Source: Abditibacterium sp.
GTDB lineage: Bacteria; Armatimonadota; Abditibacteriia; Abditibacteriales; Abditibacteriaceae
Direction: 5' to 3'
NCBI GenBank assembly: GCA_030448265.1
Contig: JAUJNG010000004.1
Coordinates: 83,061-147,060, forward strand
Length of the DNA: 64,000 bases
The notes under the pieces: generated by a model
What the model was told of the DNA's origin: nothing
Database searches by the model: none
Seen by the model: the letters and a program-made list of their open reading frames with translations, nothing else
Program-made: the position numbers and the translations under genes
In this document: positions 1 through 7,262 of the stretch, one piece after another
How the letters are laid out: every line of letters starts with the position of its first letter
Position numbering within the stretch: the stretch's first letter is position 1

Positions 1-53
1 CGTTTGCGCGAAAGCGGTTGAAATGGGCCGCGATTTGCCCTGCGCCCCGCGTT

Positions 54-1037
54 ATGCAAACCCGAAATTTAGGCGGATTGGAAGTGTCGGCGCTTGGCTT
101 GGGCTGCATGGGCATGAGCGATTTTTACGGCGACCGCGACGACGCCGAAAGTTTGAAAACTCTCGACCGCGCGCTCGAACTGGGCATGGGCTTCTGGGAC
201 ACGGCGGATATGTATGGGCCGTTTCGCAATGAAGAGCTGGTCGGGCGAGCGCTGCAGGGACGCCGCGAGAAGGTCGTGCTGGCGACCAAATTCGGCATCG
301 AACGCGACCCCGACAATGCCCAGATGCGCGGCATCAACGGGCGGCCCGAATATGTCAAAGCGGCGTGCGAGGCCAGTCTGAAACGGCTGCAAACGGATCA
401 AATCGATTTGTATTACCAGCACCGCGTCGATCCCAATGTGCCTATCGAAGACACTGTTGGCGCGATGGCCGAACTGGTCAAAGGGGGCAAAGTGCGCTTT
501 CTGGGACTTTCGGAAGCCGGCCCCGAGACGATCCGGCGCGCTCACAAAGTTCATCCCATCATGGCGCTGCAAACCGAGTATTCGCTGTGGACGCGCGATG
601 TCGAGGACGAAATTCTGCCGCTCACCCGCGAACTGGACATTGGTTTCGTGGCCTATTCGCCACTCGGACGCGGGTTTTTGACGGGGCAAATCAAGAAATC
701 CGAAGATTTGGACGAGGATGATTACCGACGCCAGTCGCCGCGCTTTCAGGGCGAAAACTTCGACAAAAACCTCGAATTGGTGCGAAAAATCGAAGAAATG
801 GCGAAGTCTCGCGGCTGCACACCGGCGCAACTGGCGCTGGGGTGGTTGCTGGCGCAGGGCGGGGACATCGTGCCGATTCCTGGCACCAAAAAGCGCTCGC
901 GCCTGGAAGAAAACGCGGGCGCTATGGACATCGAACTTTCGCCCGAAGAACTGGCGCAAATCGAGGAAATCGCGCCCCACCACGCGGCGGCGGGCGGACG
1001 TTATCCCGAAGCGGCGATGGCTTCGGTAGGGCGTTGA
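54..1037 (+). CDS. Aldo/keto reductase family oxidoreductase
   Basis: Predicted cytosolic NADPH-dependent reductase of the aldo/keto reductase superfamily, acting on an unknown carbonyl substrate. The protein of 327 residues is full length for the AKR11/13 (YajO/PhdK-like) groups. All four catalytic residues are visible: Asp49 (FWDTADMYG), Tyr54, Lys79 (LATKFG) and His123 (YYQHRVD). The C-terminal [15 protein letters not shown] segment is the cofactor-phosphate site of the family. The reading frame is open upstream to the window edge region (ATG at 18), but ATG 54 gives the usual [17 protein letters not shown] start of the barrel. The gene stands alone and is followed by a tRNA cluster. The family call is firm; the substrate is not known. 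Confidence 0.93.
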   Translation: MQTRNLGGLEVSALGLGCMGMSDFYGDRDDAESLKTLDRALELGMGFWDTADMYGPFRNEELVGRALQGRREKVVLATKFGIERDPDNAQMRGINGRPEYVKAACEASLKRLQTDQIDLYYQHRVDPNVPIEDTVGAMAELVKGGKVRFLGLSEAGPETIRRAHKVHPIMALQTEYSLWTRDVEDEILPLTRELDIGFVAYSPLGRGFLTGQIKKSEDLDEDDYRRQSPRFQGENFDKNLELVRKIEEMAKSRGCTPAQLALGWLLAQGGDIVPIPGTKKRSRLEENAGAMDIELSPEELAQIEEIAPHHAAAGGRYPEAAMASVGR

Positions 1038-1088
1038 GTGATGGACTTGACGAAATGGTGTCGGGCCGTTAAGATTTATCGGGCTTAT

Positions 1089-1162
1089 CGCGGGGTGGAG
1101 CAGTCCGGTAGCTCGCAAGGCTCATAACCTTGAGGTCGTCAGTTCGAATCTGGCCCCCGCCA
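1089..1162 (+). tRNA. Initiator tRNA-fMet (CAT)
   Basis: Folds as a 74-nt cloverleaf without encoded CCA. The anticodon loop is CTCATAA. Initiator features are visible: position 1 is C opposite C72, so the end of the acceptor stem is unpaired, and the D stem has the A11-U24 pair. The anticodon stem is CAAGG/CCTTG, so the usual run of three G-C pairs next to the loop is only partly kept (A29-U41). First gene of a three-tRNA cluster. Confidence 0.93.
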
Positions 1163-1167
1163 TTGGG

Positions 1168-1250
1168 AAAGGCTAAAGGATGAAGGCTAAAGGATAAATC
1201 AAGCCGTAACTGGAAGCGATTTATCCTTTAACCTTCATCCTTTAGCCTTT
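1168..1250. repeat. Heptamer-built palindrome between tRNA-fMet and tRNA-Ala
   Basis: Two 33-nt arms (1168-1200 and 1218-1250) are reverse complements with one mismatch. Each arm is made of 7-nt units of the form TAAAGGA / TGAAGGC. It starts 6 nt after the mature tRNA 3' end. A nearly identical element sits after the next tRNA (1337-1423). Confidence 0.9.
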
Positions 1251-1256
1251 CAATCT

Positions 1257-1329
1257 GGGTCTGTGGCGCAGTTGGGAGCGCGCCTCGTTCGCATCGAGGA
1301 GGTCAGGGGTTCGAATCCCCTCAGATCCA
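1257..1329 (+). tRNA. tRNA-Ala (CGC)
   Basis: 73-nt cloverleaf. Acceptor arms GGGTCTG/CAGATCC pair throughout and include G3-U70, the alanine identity element. The anticodon loop TTCGCAT gives anticodon CGC (codon GCG). The T arm is GGGGTTCGAATCCCC. CCA is not encoded. Confidence 0.93.
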
Positions 1330-1336
1330 CTTGGAA

Positions 1337-1423
1337 AAGGCTAAAGGATGAAGGCTAAAGGCTAAATCAAACCAAGTTTGCATGACCGCTTGATTTATCC
1401 TTTAGCCTTCATCCTTTAGCCTT
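1337..1423. repeat. Heptamer-built palindrome between the two tRNA-Ala genes
   Basis: Arms 1337-1370 and 1390-1423 (34 nt) are reverse complements with one mismatch and share their 7-nt units with the 1168-1250 element; the loops differ. It starts 8 nt after the tRNA 3' end. Confidence 0.9.
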
Positions 1424-1433
1424 CAAAAAACTC

Positions 1434-1506
<73 letters not shown>

Positions 1507-1514
1507 GAAACACC

Positions 1515-1550
1515 AAAACCCTTCGCACGCCGTGCGAAGGGTTTTTGTTT
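1515..1550 (+). terminator. Rho-independent terminator of the tRNA cluster
   Basis: Stem CCCTTCGCAC / GTGCGAAGGG with a three-base loop and a following T tract (GTTTTTGTTT). It begins about 9 nt after the last tRNA. The A-rich 5' side means it could also end the small gene on the minus strand. Confidence 0.85.
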
Positions 1551-1559
1551 GCGCCCGTT

Positions 1560-1754
1560 TTAGCGCGGGTTGGTTTCCTCGATGAGCTGATTTCCATCGG
1601 TGGCGGGGCCGTCGATGTCGAAAAGCGGGGTCGAATCCTGACCGGCATCACTCGTGTCGCCGCCCGCGAGGCCGCCCGCCGGAGCCTCGGTCACGTTGCT
1701 GGTTTGGTCGCCCGCCTGGGAGTTCTCGCCGAAATGGGAAGTGGAGTTGGTCAT
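1560..1754 (-). CDS. Small acidic hypothetical protein (64 aa)
   Basis: No recognised family. The product starts MTNSTSHFGENSQAGDQ and is hydrophilic, low in complexity (G, T, D, A and N rich) and without membrane segment or cysteine. Support for it being real: an AAGGA ribosome binding site about 7 nt before the ATG, a position in otherwise empty sequence, and the tRNA-cluster hairpin able to act as terminator on its strand. The composition suggests a disordered peptide. Function unknown. Confidence 0.5.
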   Translation of the reverse strand: MTNSTSHFGENSQAGDQTSNVTEAPAGGLAGGDTSDAGQDSTPLFDIDGPATDGNQLIEETNPR

Positions 1755-1919
1755 AACAGTTCCTTTTTGTGGCTCAAAAGAGCCGCTACGAGCGTCGCAA
1801 ACGCCACGCCAGGCGCTTTTGTAAACCGGAAGTTAAGACGCAAAAGCGCGATTTTGTGCTAACTTAAGGCGCAAAGTTTCGGTCGTTTCGACCGCTTTAG
1901 CTCCCATTCAAGGTTTCGC

Positions 1920-3236
1920 GTGAAGTTTTCTCCCTTTTTTCCTCTGATTTGTCTTGGTTTGATGGCTGCGGGCTGCGGCCCCCAAACTGAGTCCGCTTCG
2001 ACACAAAATTCCGCCGCTCCTGGCGCCGCTTCGACGGCTGCATCGAGCGCAGTCGTCACCATCATTTCGCCCCACAACCGCGAAATTCAGGTCGAATTCG
2101 CCTCGCTGTGGAAGGCGAAGAACCCCAACGTCGAACTGAAATGGCTCGACCAGGGCGGCGGTTCGGACGATCTGGCCTTCGTGCGCCAGCAGTTTTCGGC
2201 TGGTGGCAAGGAAAAGGGCATCGGCATCGACCTCTTTTTCGGCGGCGGCGGCGAAATTTTCACCGAACTCGAAAAAGATGGCGTTCTGACGCCCCTGCCC
2301 TCCGACTACGGCATTCCGGCGCAGCTTAACGGCGTGCCTTTGCGGGGCAAGAACAACGTCTGGGTCGCGGCGGCGCTGTCGGGATTCGGCATTCTCTACA
2401 ACAAAAGCATCGCCGCGCGCGACAAATTGCCCGTCCCGCAGAACTGGGAGGGCCTCACCGATCCCAAACTGCGCGACCGCATTGGGCTGGCCGATCCGCG
2501 CCATTCCAGTTCGGCGCACACGGCCTACGAAATCATTTTGCAGTCGAACGGCTGGGACAAGGGTTGGAAAATTCTCACCGCGATGGCGGGCAACGCGCGC
2601 AGTTTCGCCGCCAGTTCGTCGGCGCCGCTCCAGGACGTGCAAAACGGCGAGGCGGTGTTCGCTCCGGCCATCGACTTTTACGCCAGCACTGCCATTAAAC
2701 AGGCGGGCGCCGACAAACTCGGCTACATCGAGCCGAAGGGCCAACTCGTGGTCACCGCCGATCCGATTGCGATTCTCACAGGCGCGCCCAATGCGGAAGG
2801 CGCCCAGAAATTCGTGCAAATGGTGATGTCACCCGAAGGCCAGAAATTGTGGTTTACGCCCAAAGGAGGCGCGGGCGGGCCTAAAACCAGCGATTTGTTC
2901 CGTCTTCCCGCTCTGCCCGCCGCCTACAAGCCGATTCCCCAGGGCGCCAGCGCCAAAAGCGACCCTTACGCCGCCAAAAACACCGCGAAATACGACTCCG
3001 CCAAAGCCGCCGTTCGACTGCGCGCCCTCAAGGATTTGATCGGTTCGGTTCTGGTCGATAATCACGACGCCGTGAAAATGGCCTGGCAGAAAAATCCCAG
3101 CCTCGAAGCGACCGGTTTCGTGCCGATTTCCGAAGCTGAACTGATGAAACTGGCGCCGCAGTGGGACAAACCCGAAGTCGCCAGCGCCCAGAAAGCGGCC
3201 TGGGCCGAAGCCTCGCGCGCCAAATTCAACAAATAG
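1920..3236 (+). CDS. ABC transporter substrate-binding lipoprotein (iron-type, family 1)
   Basis: Predicted extracytoplasmic binding protein of an ABC importer. The N terminus is a type II signal peptide with lipobox LMAAGC (lipid-modified Cys at about residue 19), then a Ser/Ala/Thr linker and a periplasmic-binding fold beginning VVTIISPHNREIQVEF. The VEFASLWKAKNPNVEL start and the late SPEGQKLWFTPKGGAGGPKTSDLFRLPALP region resemble Fe(3+)/AfuA-like and other family 1 solute-binding proteins. The start is GTG at 1920. The ATPase gene follows after a palindrome of about 70 bp, but the expected permease gene is missing. The ligand is unproven; iron is inferred from resemblance. Confidence 0.85.
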   Translation: MKFSPFFPLICLGLMAAGCGPQTESASTQNSAAPGAASTAASSAVVTIISPHNREIQVEFASLWKAKNPNVELKWLDQGGGSDDLAFVRQQFSAGGKEKGIGIDLFFGGGGEIFTELEKDGVLTPLPSDYGIPAQLNGVPLRGKNNVWVAAALSGFGILYNKSIAARDKLPVPQNWEGLTDPKLRDRIGLADPRHSSSAHTAYEIILQSNGWDKGWKILTAMAGNARSFAASSSAPLQDVQNGEAVFAPAIDFYASTAIKQAGADKLGYIEPKGQLVVTADPIAILTGAPNAEGAQKFVQMVMSPEGQKLWFTPKGGAGGPKTSDLFRLPALPAAYKPIPQGASAKSDPYAAKNTAKYDSAKAAVRLRALKDLIGSVLVDNHDAVKMAWQKNPSLEATGFVPISEAELMKLAPQWDKPEVASAQKAAWAEASRAKFNK

Positions 3237-3306
3237 AGGCGAGAAGCGAGAGGCGAGAGGCGAGAAATCAGCGCGCTCTATCTCTCGCCTCTCGCCTCTC
3301 GCCTCT
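3237..3306. repeat. Heptamer-built palindrome between SBP and ATPase genes
   Basis: A tract of GAGGCGA/GAAGCGA 7-nt units (about 3237-3265) is answered by its reverse complement at 3282-3306. It begins at the stop codon of the binding-protein gene and ends 4 nt before the ATG of the ATPase gene, so it fills the whole intergenic gap and covers the ribosome-binding region. Confidence 0.88.
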
Positions 3307-3310
3307 CCCT

Positions 3311-4411
3311 ATGGTTTCGCTTCAATTCCAAAACATCCAGAAGCGCTTCGACTCGACCGTCGTGGTGCGCGATTTAAGTTTGCAAATCAACGAGGGCGAA
3401 CTGTTTTTTCTGCTCGGCCCGTCGGGGTGTGGAAAAACGACTTGCCTGCGCATGGTGGCCGGTTTTTACCAGCCCGATGGCGGCCAACTGCTTTTCGATG
3501 ACCGTCCCATGAACGCCGTGCCGCCCCACAAGCGCAATACCGGCATGGTGTTTCAGAACTATGCGCTGTGGCCGCATCTCACGGTGAAAGGCAACGTCGA
3601 ATACGGCCTCAAAGTGCGAAAAGTTCCGCGCCCCGAACGCGAAAAACGGGTGCAGGACGCGCTCGAAATGGTGCGCCTGGGGCCTTTGAGCGACCGCTAT
3701 CCCTCGCAAATGTCGGGCGGGCAGCAGCAACGCGTGGCGCTGGCGCGTGCCCTGGTGATTCGGCCCGACGTGCTGCTGCTCGATGAGCCGCTTTCCAACC
3801 TCGACGCACAGTTGCGCCTCGAAATGCGCGCCGAAATCAAGCGCTTGCACAAGGAAACCGGCACGACAGCGCTTTACGTCACCCACGACCAGGAAGAGGC
3901 GCTGTCGATTGCCGACCGCGTCGCGGTTCTCAAAGACGGCGATTTGATGCAGGTCGGCGCACCGCGCGAGTTGTATCGTCATCCGCGCAGCCGGTTTGTT
4001 GCCGAATTTATCGGCGAAACCAATTTTTTGCCCGCCAGAATCGAACATCTTGATGCCGAAACGCTTCAACTGGACACCGAAGCCGGAAATTTAGTCGCGG
4101 CGCGGCCCGAAGGCCATTGGAGCATCGGGCAGGAGGTTTTTTGCTCGATTCGGCCCGAATCGTGGCGCCTCGAAGCGCCCGATGGCGCAAACGGCAACCA
4201 ACTGAGCGCGCGCCTCGAAGACGCGATGTATCTCGGCCAGAACGAGCAATTGATGGCGCGTTTGACCGGCGGCGTCGAAACGGCGGGCGCATCCGGCGCG
4301 TGGCGCAGAGTCAAAGTGGCGCAGGCCAATCCGAGCGCCAAACCGCCGGTAGTGGGCGGAAATTTGACGCTGTTTTGCGCGCCGCATGATATCGTGATTT
4401 TGGCGGAGTAG
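3311..4411 (+). CDS. ABC transporter ATP-binding protein (iron/spermidine/sugar type)
   Basis: ATPase subunit of an ABC importer on the cytoplasmic face. Walker A GPSGCGKTT is at residues 36-44, the Q-loop at VFQNYALWPH, the signature at MSGGQQQRVALARAL, Walker B at VLLLDEPLSNLDAQ and the switch His at VTHDQEEAL. A C-terminal TOBE-like domain follows (about residues 245-366). This layout is that of the PotA/FbpC/UgpC group. The frame is open upstream to 3161, but ATG 3311 gives the normal MVSLQFQNIQKRFD start. Upstream lies the binding-protein gene; no permease gene is found nearby. Confidence 0.93.
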   Translation: MVSLQFQNIQKRFDSTVVVRDLSLQINEGELFFLLGPSGCGKTTCLRMVAGFYQPDGGQLLFDDRPMNAVPPHKRNTGMVFQNYALWPHLTVKGNVEYGLKVRKVPRPEREKRVQDALEMVRLGPLSDRYPSQMSGGQQQRVALARALVIRPDVLLLDEPLSNLDAQLRLEMRAEIKRLHKETGTTALYVTHDQEEALSIADRVAVLKDGDLMQVGAPRELYRHPRSRFVAEFIGETNFLPARIEHLDAETLQLDTEAGNLVAARPEGHWSIGQEVFCSIRPESWRLEAPDGANGNQLSARLEDAMYLGQNEQLMARLTGGVETAGASGAWRRVKVAQANPSAKPPVVGGNLTLFCAPHDIVILAE

Positions 4412-4477
4412 GAGAGGGAACCGGTCAAGAAACTCCAACTCGCCAAATAGCCAAAATGTCGCGTTAGCCGCTCCGAT

Positions 4478-5074
4478 ATGCCCCCTTATTTCCAGCACTT
4501 CTCTTCGGCCTCGTGGGGTCTTCCCCCCATTGGGGTGGTGCTTTGCGACCTCGTTCTCGCGGTTTTCCTCCTCATTTGCATCTACACCGACGGCGTGAAG
4601 TCGAGAATTTATAACAAAGTCACGTTTCCCGCGATGCTGGCCGGTTTGTTGCTTCATGGCATCTTCGGCGGCCTCTCAGGATTGGGCTGGTCGCTGCTGG
4701 GATGGGCGGTTGGCATGGGAATTCAATGGATTCCGTTTATGCTCGGCCTGGCCAAGGCGGGCGACGTGAAACTGCTGGCCGGTGTGGGAGCGCTCAAAGG
4801 CTGGGCGTTTTGCACCTTCGGCTTTCTTTACGGCGCGGTCGCTTTCGGATTGATTTCGCTGCCCTGGCTCTTGCGGCGCGGCGAACTTAAAGCCGTGGGC
4901 CGCAATCTCAGAAACTATGTCGAAGTCGCTGTCGTCACGCAAATTGCACCCGACGCGCCGACTCCTACGGTCACCAAAAGATTCGTGCCCTGGGGCGTGG
5001 GACTTTCCCTGGGATTCTTCTTCGCTCTGGGTCTCGAAATTTTCCTGAAAAAACCGTTCTGGTTTTCTTTCTAA
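4478..5074 (+). CDS. Prepilin peptidase-like membrane protein (A24 family)
   Basis: Likely aspartic prepilin peptidase of the TadV/CpaA size class (198 residues), which removes leader peptides from type IV pilin-like precursors at the inner membrane. The two A24 aspartates are recognisable: one in IYTDGVKSRIYN near residue 38, the other in LAKAGDVKLLAGVGALKG near residue 92 (G-x-GDxKL-type motif, with Ala before Gly-Asp). Several hydrophobic segments surround them, and there is no N-terminal methylase domain. Probable substrates elsewhere in the window are the two pilin-like proteins (48410-50107) and the pilins of the Tad system, whose tadABC lie at 34.4-38.2 kb. Confidence 0.8.
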   Translation: MPPYFQHFSSASWGLPPIGVVLCDLVLAVFLLICIYTDGVKSRIYNKVTFPAMLAGLLLHGIFGGLSGLGWSLLGWAVGMGIQWIPFMLGLAKAGDVKLLAGVGALKGWAFCTFGFLYGAVAFGLISLPWLLRRGELKAVGRNLRNYVEVAVVTQIAPDAPTPTVTKRFVPWGVGLSLGFFFALGLEIFLKKPFWFSF

Positions 5075-5120
5075 ATCGCCGCTCTTTCACCAAACCACCT
5101 GAAAAAAGCCAAGGAACACC

Positions 5121-6827
5121 ATGCAAGCCATCATTCTCGCCGGAGGCATGGGCACTCGACTCCGCCCCCTCACCTACACCGTTCCCAAACCGATGCTGCC
5201 CGTCGGAGGCCGTCCCGCGCTCGCCCACATCGTCGAATCGCTCGCCAAAGCGGGCTGCGACGAAGTCATCATCACCACTAACTACCTCGCCGAACTCATC
5301 GACGCGAAATTAGCGATGCTCGGCCTGCCGATTCCGGTTCACTGCGTCAAAGAAGACAAACCCCTGGGCACGGCGGGCTGCATTCGCAACCTCCACGACC
5401 GCTTGCACCCTGAATTTATCGTGGTGCAGGGCGACGCTGTGTCGGACATCGACTACGGCGCGTTTTTGAAGTCGCACCGCGCCAAAAACGCCGATGTTTC
5501 CATCGCTGTGATGCGCGTGGCCGACACCCGCGAATTCGGCATCGTCGCGCTCGACGACGACAGCCGCATCCTGCGTTTTCAGGAAAAACCACGCCCTGAA
5601 GAAGCCTTTTCCAACCTCGCCAACGCCGGATATTACATCCTCAAAAAGGAAATGTTCGACAACGTGCCCGACGGTGTGCCCCACGACTTCGGACGCCAGC
5701 TTTTCCCCTCTTTGATGGCGAGCGGCGCGAAGTTTTACGGCTATGAAATGACCGGCCACTGGGTCGATATTGGGCGCGTCGGCGATTACATCGAGGGCAA
5801 TATGCATCAGATCAGGGGCAAAGCCTTTGTCGCGCCCGATGTCCATATTCCCGAAGACACCGTTCTGGTGCCGCCTTATGTGATTGGCGCGGGCAGCAAA
5901 ATCGGCGCGCGCTGCACGCTGGGGCCAGGGGTTGTGATCGGCTCGCGCTGCGGCGTGGGCGATGGCAGCCACATCTCCAAAGCGGTGATTTACGACGACG
6001 TGACTATCGGCGCCAAAGCGCGTTTGAGCGATTGCGTCATCGCCTGCAAATCGCGTCTGGGCAAGGAAGTGACGATGGAATCGCATTCCGTCGTGGGCGA
6101 GGCCTGCGACATCGGCGCGGGTGTTGAAGTCGCGGCGCATTCGCGCATTGGGCCGATTACGCCGGTCGCGGCGGGGACGCTGGTCGAAGGCGTGGTGGCG
6201 CCGCGCCTGCAAAAACTGAACGGTTTGCAGCGCATCGTGGTGGCGGGGCCGGTCATGGAAAAACTGCTGCCCGACGAGCGCGAGGTTTACGCCGTTCTCG
6301 CCGAAAACGGCGAAATGACGGCCCGCGACATCGCCGATCTCGATACTCTGCCGCTTTTGCGCGTTATGACGGTTTTGCACGCCCTGGAAAAACAGGAACT
6401 GGTGCTTTCGACGCTCGATCATCCGCGCCGCTACGCCCTGACGCGCGAAGAACAGGTTTTGCCGCGCCGCATCCTCATCGTCGATGATTTCGCCGATACG
6501 CGCGATTTGCTGCGCCTGATTTTCGGTTCTCAGGGCCACTCGCTGCGACTGGCGCGCGACGGCATCGAAGCGGTCGAAGCGGTGCGCGAAGAGAAATTCG
6601 ACGCCATCATCATGGACCTGGAAATGCCCAACCTCAACGGCTGGGACGCCACCAGGCTGATTCGCGCCATGATCAATGGCCGCACCACGCCGATCATCAT
6701 CTACACGGCTTATCAGACCGACGACATGGAAGACAAAATGCGCGAATCGGGCGCCAGCGAAGTGATGTCCAAATCGATTCTGCCCGACGCTATGCTGGCG
6801 CACGTCACGCAGTTTCTCAAGAAATAA
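5121..6827 (+). CDS. Sugar nucleotidyltransferase fused to a receiver domain
   Basis: 568 residues in one frame. Residues 1 to about 230 are an NTP-transferase domain (MQAIILAGGMGTRLRPLT, KPMLPVGGRP, VQGDAVSDID, EKPRPEEAF) of the mannose-1-phosphate guanylyltransferase / glucose-1-phosphate nucleotidyltransferase type. Residues about 240-360 hold left-handed beta-helix hexapeptide repeats (IGAGSKIGARCTLG, VVIGSRCGVG). About 370-445 looks like a small winged-helix segment (MTARDIADLDTLPLL). Residues 448-568 form a receiver domain (ILIVDDFADTRDLLRL, phospho-acceptor Asp in IIMDLEMPNLNG, Thr in IYTA, Lys in MSKSI). The expected role is making NDP-sugar under phosphorelay control; the domain order is seen, the regulatory logic is inferred. 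Confidence 0.88.
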   Translation: MQAIILAGGMGTRLRPLTYTVPKPMLPVGGRPALAHIVESLAKAGCDEVIITTNYLAELIDAKLAMLGLPIPVHCVKEDKPLGTAGCIRNLHDRLHPEFIVVQGDAVSDIDYGAFLKSHRAKNADVSIAVMRVADTREFGIVALDDDSRILRFQEKPRPEEAFSNLANAGYYILKKEMFDNVPDGVPHDFGRQLFPSLMASGAKFYGYEMTGHWVDIGRVGDYIEGNMHQIRGKAFVAPDVHIPEDTVLVPPYVIGAGSKIGARCTLGPGVVIGSRCGVGDGSHISKAVIYDDVTIGAKARLSDCVIACKSRLGKEVTMESHSVVGEACDIGAGVEVAAHSRIGPITPVAAGTLVEGVVAPRLQKLNGLQRIVVAGPVMEKLLPDEREVYAVLAENGEMTARDIADLDTLPLLRVMTVLHALEKQELVLSTLDHPRRYALTREEQVLPRRILIVDDFADTRDLLRLIFGSQGHSLRLARDGIEAVEAVREEKFDAIIMDLEMPNLNGWDATRLIRAMINGRTTPIIIYTAYQTDDMEDKMRESGASEVMSKSILPDAMLAHVTQFLKK

Positions 6828-7262
6828 GCAGGAAAAACCCTTAATAGTTGTGAAGACGGCGCTGCATTCAGGTTTTTGTATCGACGGAAGCAAGAAATTT
6901 TGGCATAATTGCGGGGGACTCCATTCTATTTAGCGTGTCTCATTTGCGCTGCATCTTGGCCAAGGGTTCGCTCGACTGAAGTCGGCGCTATAGGCGAACA
7001 AGTTCGCTGACTTCCCGCCTTCGCGGGAATCAAACTGGAGTGTTTCGGCGCAGGCCGAAAGTTAGCCGAAGGCCCATAGCGCCGACTTTAGTCGAGCGAA
7101 TTGACGCACATGAACTGCGACACGCTATATGAAATAGTCTTCCACTTGCCGTTGCCGTATTTCCCAGTGCTAACGCGAGTTGTCTGGCTCCGGCGAGCCG
7201 AATTCTCGTGATCTTCCTTTGTCCCGCGTCGCCGATGTGCTTTGACGCGGGACGGCAAATTT
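6828..7262. other. Intergenic region with one palindrome, no gene seen
   Basis: 435 nt between the nucleotidyltransferase-receiver gene and the GGDEF/EAL gene. It contains the imperfect palindrome at 6967-7100 and otherwise no credible ORF, RNA gene or T-tailed terminator. A CATAAT hexamer at about 6912 lacks a convincing -35 partner. Confidence 0.6.
6967..7100. repeat. Palindromic element with internal hairpins
   Basis: Arms 6967-6994 and 7073-7100 (28 nt, about 2 mismatches; TTCGCTCGACTGAAGTCGG type) enclose two smaller hairpins (CCCGCCTTCGCGGG and TTTCGGCGCAGGCCGAAA). Unlike most palindromes here it lies about 140 nt from the nearest stop codon. Confidence 0.8.

Noticed and set aside
69..1118. 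Long antisense ORFs (for example 69-1118, 5310-6893, 36666-38309)
   Set aside because: They mirror well-supported genes on the other strand, are rich in Arg/His/Phe as expected of GC-rich antisense frames, and have no family motifs.
1168..1423. CRISPR array suspected from repeated spacer sequences
   Set aside because: Only two copies, palindromic and heptamer-based, with tRNAs in between; no cas genes.
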